Assembly: GCF_003590775.1 (NCBI RefSeq)
Contig: NZ_QYUM01000003.1
Coordinates: 312,501 to 376,500 of the forward strand
Reading direction: 5' to 3'
DNA length: 64,000 nucleotides
Origin: Sphingomonas cavernae
GTDB taxonomy: Bacteria > Pseudomonadota > Alphaproteobacteria > Sphingomonadales > Sphingomonadaceae
In this document: piece by piece, positions 28,113 to 37,207 of the stretch
Position numbering within the stretch: the stretch's first letter is position 1
How the letters are laid out: each line of letters begins with the position of its first letter
Position numbers and translations under genes: made by a program
The notes under the pieces: model-generated
The model's database searches: none
What the model was told of the DNA's origin: nothing
The model's input: only the letters and a program-made list of their open reading frames with translations

Positions 28113-28379
28113 ATGGCGAGCAAGCGCAACGGGACATTGTATCTCGGCGTGACGAGCAATCTGGCTCAGCGCGTCTATCAGCATCGCAACCGGCTAATTG
28201 ACGGGTTTAGCAAGGAGTATAGCTGCACGCGTCTCGTGTGGTTTGCCCAGTTCGACGACTTGCAGGATGCACGCGCCTGCGAGCTGCGAATGAAGAAGTG
28301 GAAACGTGCGTGGAAGGTGCAGCTTATAGGGGAGCGAAATCCCGATTGGGATGATCTGTTCTTGGGCATTGCGCGATAA
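28113..28379 (+). CDS. Small GIY-YIG protein, second copy, probably start-impaired
   Basis: 88 residues if read from ATG 28113. The reading frame extends upstream with good similarity to the first copy (K-A-G-F-V-Y-L before [14 protein letters not shown]), and where copy 1 has ATG this copy has ACG at 28089. Starting at 28113 would drop the first beta strand with the GIY motif. So it is either started weakly at ACG, made as a shortened protein, or decaying. YLGVTSNLAQRVYQHR and the later ARACELRMKKWKR are intact. It is bounded by inverted family A hairpins. Confidence 0.75.
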   Translation: MASKRNGTLYLGVTSNLAQRVYQHRNRLIDGFSKEYSCTRLVWFAQFDDLQDARACELRMKKWKRAWKVQLIGERNPDWDDLFLGIAR

Positions 28380-28383
28380 CAGA

Positions 28384-28410
28384 CATGGGTTCCTGCTTTC
28401 GCAGGAACAC
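28384..28410. repeat. Family A hairpin, right of second GIY-YIG gene
   Basis: GTTCCTGC, TTTC, GCAGGAAC (28389-28408): the inverse of the left hairpin with one paired change in both arms (C to T and G to A), which keeps the stem perfect. Such a compensated change suggests selection for the hairpin. Confidence 0.86.
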
Positions 28411-28424
28411 GATTGAGGTGATGT

Positions 28425-29819
28425 ATGGCTGAGTTTGATTTCGACGTTCTGGTGATCGGTTCGGGTCCGGGCGGCTATGTGGCCGCGATCCGTGCGGCAC
28501 AGCTTGGCCTCCGGACAGCGTGCGCCGAGAGCCGCGAGACGCTGGGCGGCACCTGCCTCAATGTTGGCTGCATCCCCTCCAAGGCGCTGCTGCACGCTTC
28601 CGAGCTGTTCGAGGAAGCGCATAACGGCACGCTGGCCAAGTTCGGCGTCGTGACCAAGGGGCTCAGCCTCGACCTTGGCGCCATGCACGGCGAGAAGGAT
28701 GTGGCGGTCAAGGGACTGACCGACGGCATCGCCTTCCTGTTCAAGAAGAACAAGATCGAGTGGCTCAAGGGGCATGGCAAGTTCACCGGCCCCAACACCG
28801 TCGCTGTCGGCGGCAAGAGCGTGACCGCGAAGAATATCATCATCGCGACGGGCTCCAGCGTGACGCCGCTGCCCGGCGTCGAGATTGACCAGAAGGTCGT
28901 GGTGGATTCGACGGGCGCGCTCGCGCTGCCCAAGGTGCCCGAGCATATGGTCGTCATCGGCGGCGGCGTGATCGGGCTCGAACTGGGTTCGGTCTGGCGC
29001 CGCCTCGGCGCAAAGGTGACCGTTGTCGAGTTCCTCGACCAGATCCTGCCCGGTTTCGATGGCGAGGTCCGCAAGGAATCGGCCAAGCTGTTCAAGAAGC
29101 AGGGCTTCGACATCAAGACCTCGACCAAGGTCACCGGCGTGACGGTGAAGGGCAAGAAGGCCACCGTCACGGTCGAACCCGCTGCTGGCGGTGCGGCCGA
29201 GACGATCGAGGCCGATTCGGTGCTCGTCTCGATCGGGCGTCGGCCCAATACCGATGGGCTCGGTCTCGATGCGATCGGGCTTCAGGCCAATAATCGCGGC
29301 CAGATCGAGGTTGGCCATGATTTCCAGACGTCGGTGAAGGGCGTCTACGCGATCGGCGACGTCACCCCGGGCCCGATGCTCGCGCACAAGGCCGAGGATG
29401 AGGGCATTGCCGCAGCGGAATTCATCGCCGGCATGACCGGGATCGTGAACCATGACGTGATCCCGAGCGTGGTTTATACCCATCCGGAAATCGCTGGCGT
29501 GGGCCTGACCGAAGAGCAGGCCAAGGAAAAGGGCGCGATCAAGACGGGCAAGTTCCCGATGATGGCCAACAGCCGCGCCAAGACGATCCGCGACACCGAC
29601 GGCTTCGTGAAGGTGATCGCCGATGCGGAGACCGACCGCGTGCTGGGCGTATGGATGGTCAGCTCGGTTGCGGGCACGATGATCGCGCAGGCGGCGCAGG
29701 CGATGGAGTTCGGCGCGACGTCCGAGGATATCGCGTACACCTGCCACGCGCACCCGACCCACTCGGAAGCCTTCAAGGAAGCCGCGATGGCGGTGCAGGG
29801 CAAGCCGATCCACATCTGA
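28425..29819 (+). CDS. lpd: Dihydrolipoyl dehydrogenase
   Basis: 464 residues. Seen: FAD motif VIGSGPGGYVAA, redox disulfide GGTCLNVGCIPSKALL, NAD motif VIGGGVIGLELGSVW, and the C-terminal HAHPTHSEAF with the active-site His and Glu. It reoxidises the lipoyl groups of SucB (E3). It closes the mdh-sucD-sucA-sucB-lpd block; two palindromes follow. Confidence 0.96.
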   Translation: MAEFDFDVLVIGSGPGGYVAAIRAAQLGLRTACAESRETLGGTCLNVGCIPSKALLHASELFEEAHNGTLAKFGVVTKGLSLDLGAMHGEKDVAVKGLTDGIAFLFKKNKIEWLKGHGKFTGPNTVAVGGKSVTAKNIIIATGSSVTPLPGVEIDQKVVVDSTGALALPKVPEHMVVIGGGVIGLELGSVWRRLGAKVTVVEFLDQILPGFDGEVRKESAKLFKKQGFDIKTSTKVTGVTVKGKKATVTVEPAAGGAAETIEADSVLVSIGRRPNTDGLGLDAIGLQANNRGQIEVGHDFQTSVKGVYAIGDVTPGPMLAHKAEDEGIAAAEFIAGMTGIVNHDVIPSVVYTHPEIAGVGLTEEQAKEKGAIKTGKFPMMANSRAKTIRDTDGFVKVIADAETDRVLGVWMVSSVAGTMIAQAAQAMEFGATSEDIAYTCHAHPTHSEAFKEAAMAVQGKPIHI

Positions 29820-29830
29820 GGCATACAGGG

Positions 29831-29894
29831 CAGAGCCTGATCGTTGGAGGTGGAAGCGCTACGCGCTTCCGCCGAAAGCGTGAATCAGGCTCTG
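29831..29894. repeat. Nested palindrome after lpd
   Basis: Outer arms CAGAGCCTGAT (29831-29841) and ATCAGGCTCTG (29884-29894) are perfect inverses; inside them is a second hairpin GGAAGCG/CGCTTCC (29852-29870). There is no T run, so it is not a standard terminator, although it could stop RNA decay. Confidence 0.8.
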
Positions 29895-29909
29895 TTCAAA
29901 TGGTTGCGG

Positions 29910-29950
29910 CCTTGATCGTTTCAGGCTGACTGAGCCTGAAACGATCAAGG
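29910..29950. repeat. Long perfect palindrome with 18-bp arms
   Basis: Left arm 29910-29927 (CCTTGATCGTTTCAGGCT), loop GACTG, right arm 29933-29950, its exact complement. It has no T run. It comes 16 bp after the nested palindrome and before a lipoprotein gene. It could act as bidirectional terminator or as a repeat element. Confidence 0.85.
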
Positions 29951-30011
29951 CCCGGGGAACCAATTGCCCGGCCCAGCGCTCTCTTCCATGCAAACTGCAT
30001 GGGAGAATTGT

Positions 30012-30647
30012 GTGAACAAGGCCGTATTGCTGCTGTGTCCGGGGCTGCTCTTGGCAAGTGCCTGTGGATCAAAGGCTTTGTCGCTTCCCGCCGACCCGAT
30101 TGAAAGCGCTGCTACCTGCGGCGTGGTCGCAGCAGCCCAGGCGCGTGAGGGCCAGACCAATATCAGGGCGCCACTCAGCATGGAGGCGCAGGGCAATATC
30201 CTCCGCTATCCGTTGGCCATCGGCGCGCGCAGCACCGAGTTCGCGCAGGACGACGCGGCGGCGGTGATCAAGGGCATGTCCGACCGCGCTGATGCGGTGA
30301 TCGAAAGCGACTGGAAGGAACTGATAGGGCCTTGCGCCACGGCCTATCCCGCGCCGGCAGGTACGCCGCGCCTGCCCGATGATCCTTATCAGGCGGCGCT
30401 GGGTTGCGAAGCACTCGGCCGCTTCATGCGTGCCGCGCTCGCCAGCGACGGGCGCTATGAGGAGGTGATGGCCGGCTACAACAAGCTCGAGACGAGCCTC
30501 GACTCAAAGCTTGCGCCGCTGCTCGCAAAACATGGCAAGAGCTCAACCGAGGCTGCCCAGACCGAAAAGCGCAAGGCAATGACCGCCTTTGCGAAACTCG
30601 GACGGCCGGATCAGGTGATGGAAGCCTGCGTCGCCCGTTATACGTGA
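30012..30647 (+). CDS. Putative lipoprotein, unknown function
   Basis: 211 residues from GTG 30012, with GGGAGA 6-10 bp upstream. The start places a hydrophobic segment directly before a lipobox LASAC, so the mature protein would begin at Cys18 and be anchored to a membrane. The rest is mainly helical with cysteines (CGVV, GPCAT, GCEAL, EACVA). I recognise no domain. Repeats flank it on both sides. Confidence 0.7.
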   Translation: MNKAVLLLCPGLLLASACGSKALSLPADPIESAATCGVVAAAQAREGQTNIRAPLSMEAQGNILRYPLAIGARSTEFAQDDAAAVIKGMSDRADAVIESDWKELIGPCATAYPAPAGTPRLPDDPYQAALGCEALGRFMRAALASDGRYEEVMAGYNKLETSLDSKLAPLLAKHGKSSTEAAQTEKRKAMTAFAKLGRPDQVMEACVARYT

Positions 30648-30678
30648 TCGGCGGTCCCACGCTCGCCATATTTGAGCG

Positions 30679-30764
30679 CCGTTTGGGCTGAGCCTGTCGA
30701 AGCCCACTTCTTTTCTCCGACAAGGGGAAGAAGGAAAGGGCTTCGACAAGCTCGGCCCGAACGG
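30679..30764. repeat. Paired repeat, family D
   Basis: Left arm with TTTGGGCTGAGCCTGTCGAA (30681-30700) and right arm TTCGACAAGCTCGGCCCGAA (30742-30761) in inverse orientation, about 35 bp apart. Close to the 40168 copy in sequence and size. It is 28 bp from the TTG start of the next gene. Confidence 0.88.
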
Positions 30765-30792
30765 TTTAGAAAGGCTGCGAAAAGGGGGCGTC

Positions 30793-31410
30793 TTGCAGGA
30801 AGTTGAAATCGGAACATTGCTCGCGATGCTCGACCTGCTCGGCATCGCGGTGTTCGCCGCCTCGGGCGCACTTGCGGCGGCGAACAAGCAGCAGACGATC
30901 GTCACCTTCGCGTTTTTCGCACTGGTGACGGGCGTCGGCGGCGGGACGGTGCGCGATCTGCTGATCGGCGCTCCCGTATTCTGGGTGCATGACTGGCGCT
31001 ATCCCGCGGCCTGCCTTGCGACCGCATTGCTGATCTGGGTCACCCCCAAGCACATCTGGCGACCCAAGGCGCTCGACTGGTTCGATGCGGTAGGCCTCGC
31101 CGCCTATGCGGTGTTCGGCGCCGCGAAATCGCTGTCCTTCGGCATTTCACCGCTGCCCGCGATCATGATGGGGGTTATCACCGCCTGCGTGGGCGGCATC
31201 ATCCGCGAGATCCTCGCGCATGAGCCGTCTATCCTGCTTCGGCCCGAACTCTACGTCACCGCCGCCGCGCTGACCGCGGCGTTGTTCGTCGGACTGGTCG
31301 TGGCAGGCATAGCCTATCCCGTTGCCGCGGTCGTTGCAGCGGTCGCGGGGTTCATGCTCAGGGGGCTCGCAATCTGGAAGCAACTCGCGCTGCCAGCCTA
31401 TCGCGGCTAG
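30793..31410 (+). CDS. TRIC-like / UPF0126 membrane protein
   Basis: 205 residues, about seven hydrophobic helices in two similar halves. Seen: GVGGGTVRDLLIG in the first half and GVITACVGGIIREIL in the second, the repeated glycine motif plus charged residue of the UPF0126 (YicG) family, which shares the fold of trimeric intracellular cation channels. The best start seems TTG 30793. The last 4 bp overlap the convergent GNAT gene. Confidence 0.85.
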   Translation: MQEVEIGTLLAMLDLLGIAVFAASGALAAANKQQTIVTFAFFALVTGVGGGTVRDLLIGAPVFWVHDWRYPAACLATALLIWVTPKHIWRPKALDWFDAVGLAAYAVFGAAKSLSFGISPLPAIMMGVITACVGGIIREILAHEPSILLRPELYVTAAALTAALFVGLVVAGIAYPVAAVVAAVAGFMLRGLAIWKQLALPAYRG

Positions 31411-31970
31411 CTCGGCCCGACGACGCCCACATCCTTGAACGGCTTGGGATCGAGCGGCGGGTTGGCGGCTTCGTTCAACTCACGCTGCCACATGCCGATA
31501 TCGTACCACTGGCCGTTCTTGAAACCCATCTCGCGGCAGACGCCGGCACGGCGGAAGCCAAGCGATTCGTGTAAGCCTATGCTGTATTCGTTGGGCAGGG
31601 ACAGCACCGCGATCGCCTGGGTGAAATCCTGCTTGGTCAGCGTCTCGATCAGCGCGGAATAGAGCAGCCGCCCGAAACCCTGACCACGCTGGACATTGCC
31701 GCCCAGATAGATCGAGGTCTCGACGGTGTAGCGATAGGCGGGGCGTTCGCGGAACTTGCCCGCATAGGCATAGCCCATCACCGCATCGTCATCTTCGGTC
31801 GTCGCGACGAGCCAGGGATAATAGCCGTCGCATGAGGTCATGCGCTGCGCCATTTCCTCGGGCGTGGGCGGGGTCGTCTCGAACGAAATCGCGGTGGTGG
31901 TGACGTAAGGCATGTAGATGGCCGCGATCTGCGTGGCATCCTTCGGCTCGGCGGCGCGGATACGGATCAT
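31407..31970 (-). CDS. GNAT N-acetyltransferase (phosphinothricin acetyltransferase-like)
   Basis: 187 residues from ATG 31970, which overlaps the sppA stop (ATGA). Seen: N-terminal IRAAEPKDATQIAAIY, ETTPPTPEEMAQRM, the acetyl-CoA loop QRGQGFGRLLYSALI, and LHESLGFRRAG; this order fits the Pat/YncA group that acetylates amino-acid-like compounds. The true substrate is unknown, and herbicide resistance should not be assumed. Probably co-translated with sppA. Confidence 0.83.
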   Translation of the reverse strand: MIRIRAAEPKDATQIAAIYMPYVTTTAISFETTPPTPEEMAQRMTSCDGYYPWLVATTEDDDAVMGYAYAGKFRERPAYRYTVETSIYLGGNVQRGQGFGRLLYSALIETLTKQDFTQAIAVLSLPNEYSIGLHESLGFRRAGVCREMGFKNGQWYDIGMWQRELNEAANPPLDPKPFKDVGVVGPS

Positions 31971-33841
31971 TGCGCGAACCATCCGAGCATGCGGGCAACG
32001 AGCGAGCTATCGACTACGGGCATTTTTCCCCCTTCAACCGGACATTCGAGACACTGGGCGCGGACGACTGGTCCCTGCGCCAGCCGTTCCGCATCTTTGA
32101 CCGCGCGGAACACGGTCATCATGCGTGCCTGCGCCAGGCGCGCGAGCAGATCCGCCTGCTTCCTGCTGTCATCCTCGTCGCGTGTCCAGCCCTGAAACAG
32201 CGTCGCCGCGAAGCCGGGTTGGCGCTCCAGATACTCGGCGTGAACCTTGGCCGGGTCGAGCTTGGCGCGGCGCGCCGCCTCGGCGATCGCTTCCTCGATC
32301 CCCCCGAACTGGTCGACAAGGCCAAGCTGCCGCGCGGTGCCGCCGTCCCAGACGCGACCCTGCGCGATGCCATCGACCTTCTCCACCGGCAGGTTGCGTG
32401 CCTTGCTGACGAGGCCGAGGAAGCGGGCATAGGTATTCTCGATGCTCGACTGGATCACCGCGTCGAAGGTTTCGTTGGTGCCGCCGATGATATCGGGCTG
32501 CCCCGAAAGCGGCGTGGTTGCAACGCCGTCGCTGGTGACGCCGATCTTGGCGAGCGCATTTTCGAAAGTCGGGATGATCCCGAACACGCCGATAGAACCG
32601 GTAATGGTCGTAGGCTCGGCGAAAATCCGGTCCGCCGGCGTCGAAACCCAATAGCCGCCCGATGCCGCGACCGAGCCCATCGACACCACGACGGGCAAGC
32701 CCTTGGCCTTGGCCTGAAGGATCGCCTGACGGATCCTTTCGGATGCGAGCACCGATCCGCCGGGCGAATCGACGCGCACGACAAGCGCCTTCAAATCCTT
32801 TTCGGCAAGGCCATCGAGGATCAGCTTCGCGATGCTTTCGCCGCCTGCGGTACCGGGCAGCGCCTCACCATCGACGATTTCGCCCGCCACGGTGATGACC
32901 CCGATCGCGTCGCCCGAGGAGGGCACGGGATTGGCGGCGATCCAGTTGGTCAGCCTGGTATGCTTGAAGGCGCCTTCACCCTTGCCGCTGTCCGCCCCGG
33001 CGATTTCGGCCACGCGCCTGCCAAAGGCGATGCGGTCGCCGAGCGTGTCGACCAGCCCCGCGCGCAGGGCGGCCTGGGCGAGATCGCCGCCCGCGGCCGC
33101 GATCTGCTGCTGGGGCTGCGCGATGAAGGCTGCGAGCTGCGCCTTGGGACGCGCTTTGGCAACATCGTCCTGCCAGTTCTGCCACAGCGCCCCGGCGAGC
33201 GCCTGATCTGCCTGTTTCGCTTCGGGCGACTGGTCGGCGCGGGTATAGGGCTCGATCGCGGATTTGTAGGTGCCAACGCGGTATACCTTGGTGGTAACGC
33301 CCAGCCGGTCGATCAGGCCTTTGTAATAGAGACGCGAGCCGCCGGGCCCAGTGAACAGCGTCAGCCCCATGGGATCGAGCCAGACCTCGGAAGCATGCGC
33401 CGCGAGCTGGTAGCTATCGTCGCTATAGCCTGTCGCATAGGCCAGCACGGGCTTCTTCGCCTTGCGGATCGTGTCGACCGCCTCGGCAGCGCGCTGGATC
33501 GCCGCCTGGCCGCCGCCCACGAAGCTGTCGAGATCGAGCACGACGACCTTGATCCTGTCGTCGGTCGCTGCGGTTTCAAGCGCCCGGACCACGTCGCGCA
33601 GCCGGTGCTGCCTGACCGCATCGGTCGCGCCTGCCAGCAGGCTCAGCGGATCCACCTCTTCGGGCTGTTCGACAAGCGTTCCCGAAAGGTCGACGAGCAG
33701 CGCTCCCGCTGTGACATCCGCCGGATTGGGACGCGCCGAGAGCGCCGCCCAGAGCAGCACGAAGAAGAGCAGCATGAAGAGAAGCACGAGCGCATCCTTC
33801 ACGCCCACCAGCAATTTCCAGGCACCGCGCACGAACGACAC
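31967..33841 (-). CDS. sppA: Signal peptide peptidase SppA, 67K type
   Basis: 624 residues, the long two-domain form. One N-terminal membrane helix (about 17-35). Seen: in the N-terminal half a Lys-containing segment around YYKGLIDRLGV, and in the C-terminal half VRVDSPGGSVLASE and GSVAASGGYWVS with the Ser nucleophile. It degrades cleaved signal peptides in the inner membrane from the periplasmic side. The ATG at 33841 starts a transcript that diverges from groES. Confidence 0.92.
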   Translation of the reverse strand: MSFVRGAWKLLVGVKDALVLLFMLLFFVLLWAALSARPNPADVTAGALLVDLSGTLVEQPEEVDPLSLLAGATDAVRQHRLRDVVRALETAATDDRIKVVVLDLDSFVGGGQAAIQRAAEAVDTIRKAKKPVLAYATGYSDDSYQLAAHASEVWLDPMGLTLFTGPGGSRLYYKGLIDRLGVTTKVYRVGTYKSAIEPYTRADQSPEAKQADQALAGALWQNWQDDVAKARPKAQLAAFIAQPQQQIAAAGGDLAQAALRAGLVDTLGDRIAFGRRVAEIAGADSGKGEGAFKHTRLTNWIAANPVPSSGDAIGVITVAGEIVDGEALPGTAGGESIAKLILDGLAEKDLKALVVRVDSPGGSVLASERIRQAILQAKAKGLPVVVSMGSVAASGGYWVSTPADRIFAEPTTITGSIGVFGIIPTFENALAKIGVTSDGVATTPLSGQPDIIGGTNETFDAVIQSSIENTYARFLGLVSKARNLPVEKVDGIAQGRVWDGGTARQLGLVDQFGGIEEAIAEAARRAKLDPAKVHAEYLERQPGFAATLFQGWTRDEDDSRKQADLLARLAQARMMTVFRAVKDAERLAQGPVVRAQCLECPVEGGKMPVVDSSLVARMLGWFAQ

Positions 33842-33989
33842 GAATTCGTCTCCCGATCAGGATTGACCCTTTTGGGGCTATAGGAGCGCGCGCGCGCTGT
33901 AAACGCCGGCGTTGATCGCCGCTGATCCGGACCATGGCGCGGCTTGCCGATTCCTGACGCGCGATTGCAAAAAATCGCTGCTAGTCCCC

Positions 33990-34018
33990 TTGACCATGTA
34001 TCGGGGCAGGCACATATG
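33990..34018 (+). promoter_or_regulatory. Probable groES-groEL promoter
   Basis: TTGACC (33990-33995), 17-bp spacer, CATATG (34013-34018). It lies just upstream of the CIRCE palindrome, as in other HrcA-controlled groE promoters. A heat-shock sigma32 promoter beginning with CTTG at 33989 cannot be excluded. Confidence 0.5.
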
Positions 34019-34025
34019 CCCGCCG

Positions 34026-34052
34026 TTGGCACTCGTCGAAGATGAGTGCTAA
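34026..34052 (+). promoter_or_regulatory. CIRCE operator (HrcA binding site)
   Basis: TTGGCACTC, nine bases, GAGTGCTAA. The consensus is TTAGCACTC-N9-GAGTGCTAA, so there is a single departure (G for A). It predicts repression of groESL by HrcA, released on heat stress. Confidence 0.95.
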
Positions 34053-34134
34053 TTCCGATTTACAACCGTCGGACAAGGGGGTGCGGGCAGTGGTTGCTGC
34101 GTCCCCTGTCCCTAGAGAAAAGAAGGTGACGCGC

Positions 34135-34422
34135 ATGAAATTCCGTCCGTTGCACGATCGCGTTCTCGTCCGCCGCGTCGAGGCCGAGGAAAAGACCGCT
34201 GGCGGGATCATCATCCCCGATACGGCCAAGGAAAAGCCGCAGGAAGGCGAAGTCGTCGCCGCCGGCGCCGGCCTGAAGGCCGAAGACGGCAAGGTGACGC
34301 CGCTCGACGTCAAGGCGGGCGACAAGATTCTGTTCGGCAAATGGTCGGGCACCGAGGTCAAGATCGACGGTGAAGACCTGCTGATCATGAAGGAAAGCGA
34401 CATCCTCGGGATCGTCGGCTAA
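34135..34422 (+). CDS. groES: Co-chaperonin GroES
   Basis: 95 residues from ATG 34135, with AGAAGG upstream. Seen: N-terminal [14 protein letters not shown], the mobile loop [19 protein letters not shown] that contacts GroEL, and C-terminal [15 protein letters not shown]. It forms the heptameric lid of the GroEL folding chamber. CIRCE precedes it and groEL follows after 54 bp. Confidence 0.98.
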   Translation: MKFRPLHDRVLVRRVEAEEKTAGGIIIPDTAKEKPQEGEVVAAGAGLKAEDGKVTPLDVKAGDKILFGKWSGTEVKIDGEDLLIMKESDILGIVG

Positions 34423-34464
34423 CCGCCACGCCCTTTTCCACTCATTCGAATAATCAGAAAGTAG

Positions 34465-36120
<1,656 letters not shown>

Positions 36121-36200
36121 TCCGGATCAAGGCGGGCGGAGCATCGCTTTCGCCCGCGATCCGGCCGATCAGGTCTGCCGTTTTTCGGTACGCAAAAGAA

Positions 36201-36229
36201 GGGCCGGGGGCATCCCCCGGCCCTTTTTT
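36201..36229 (+). terminator. Rho-independent terminator of groESL
   Basis: Perfect 10-bp stem GGGCCGGGGG/CCCCCGGCCC with CAT loop, followed by six T. The 140 bp after it, up to 36368, hold nothing I can identify. Confidence 0.95.
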
Positions 36230-36368
36230 CGTTTGTTATGCAAGGCTTTTGATGGGTCGGTCTTCAGGTGCTGGTGGCCTGCAGACGGCGCTTTTCTGCG
36301 TTTCGGGAGCTCACCTGCTTTAAGTACGCTGCGCGCTGGTTCTCGAAAGGCACCGTTTTCGCCTCTGG

Positions 36369-36605
36369 CTATTGCCGTGCGGGATCGGGCCAGATCTTCG
36401 AGTCGGCCATGCCATTGTCCGGCGCGGCCATGCCGTTGGCCATGGGACGCGCTGCAGCACTGTTGTTGGCGTCGTCGAGCATTTCGGCGGCGTCGTTAAG
36501 CGCCTGCACCTCGCCCGTGGTCACGCCTTCTGCACCCGGATCATTGTCCGACGCACCGCATCCGGCTGTCGCCACCAAGAGCGCCAGCATGCTGATACGC
36601 TTCAT
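36369..36605 (-). CDS. Small putative lipoprotein
   Basis: 78 residues from ATG 36605, preceded by GAGGAGG at good distance. Hydrophobic start and lipobox ATAGC give a mature protein of about 60 residues, acidic, with Asn/Ala/Met-rich tail. No known domain. It is next to another small lipoprotein on the same strand (gap 79 bp), but a shared transcript is not certain. Confidence 0.65.
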   Translation of the reverse strand: MKRISMLALLVATAGCGASDNDPGAEGVTTGEVQALNDAAEMLDDANNSAAARPMANGMAAPDNGMADSKIWPDPARQ

Positions 36606-36684
36606 CGTACGGCCTCCTCTCATATGACAAGGGCCGCGCCCCCGGGGATGGAAGCGCGGCCCGATCTACTTCACTGGAAAGCGA

Positions 36685-36975
36685 TCAGTGCTTCACTTCC
36701 TCGGCGCCTTCCTTGAGCGCATTGCCGGCCGCGTCGAGCGTGTTCGCGGTTGCGTTGGCGGTTGCCGCAGCGGCGTTATCTGCTGCGCTCTCTGCCGCGC
36801 CGATCGCGCCCTCACCGACATTGGCAACATCGGTGGCGGCGTTGTCCACGGTCGCCTCGGCGTCGCTCGCGACAGCATTCGCGGCTTCTGCGGTTTCGTC
36901 CTGCGCCTTTTCGCTGCAGGCAGCGAGGCCCAGCGCAGCAGCAAGAACGAGCGATGCAGTGATCGTCTTTTTCAT
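36685..36975 (-). CDS. Small Ala-rich lipoprotein (entericidin-like signal)
   Basis: 96 residues from ATG 36975, with GGAGGG 7 bp upstream. Signal MKKTITASLVLAAALGLAAC ends in lipobox LAAC. The mature part is a repetitive Ala/Asn/Asp/Glu helix with heptad-like spacing of small residues, likely a helical outer-membrane or periplasmic lipoprotein, comparable in build to Lpp- or entericidin-type proteins though not homologous by any motif I see. Confidence 0.7.
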   Translation of the reverse strand: MKKTITASLVLAAALGLAACSEKAQDETAEAANAVASDAEATVDNAATDVANVGEGAIGAAESAADNAAAATANATANTLDAAGNALKEGAEEVKH

Positions 36976-37170
36976 GGATTTTCCCTCCTGTTGATACCCT
37001 ATGGCCATCTTCGTGCATGGCCCGTTTGGCCAGGGTCGACCCTTTGCCCATGCGCCGCATTGTCTAACCGCTCGATTTCGGCCGCGCAACACGCCGCGCG
37101 CCGAACCCCGGTAACTGCTCCGCGGCGGGACAGTGTAGTGCGGCTATCAGTCTGCGATAGAAGTGCTTCG

Positions 37171-37199
37171 TTGACCACATATAAAGAAATCTTTATATG
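37171..37199 (+). promoter_or_regulatory. Promoter with overlapping perfect palindrome (SahR-type operator)
   Basis: Promoter TTGACC (37171-37176), 17-bp spacer, TATATG (37194-37199). A perfect palindrome covers the -10 box: CATATAAAGA (37178-37187), two A, TCTTTATATG (37190-37199). It ends 8 bp before the start of the ArsR-type regulator. Known: AT-rich palindromes with TAAAG/CTTTA are typical of SahR sites. Binding would block the promoter, giving autoregulation of the methionine operon. Confidence 0.75.
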
Positions 37200-37207
37200 A
37201 TGAATTC

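Noticed and set aside
31970-33883. A 637-codon open frame antisense to sppA
   Set aside because: Shadow of sppA; composition is Arg/Gly/Asp-rich as usual for antisense frames of GC-rich genes.
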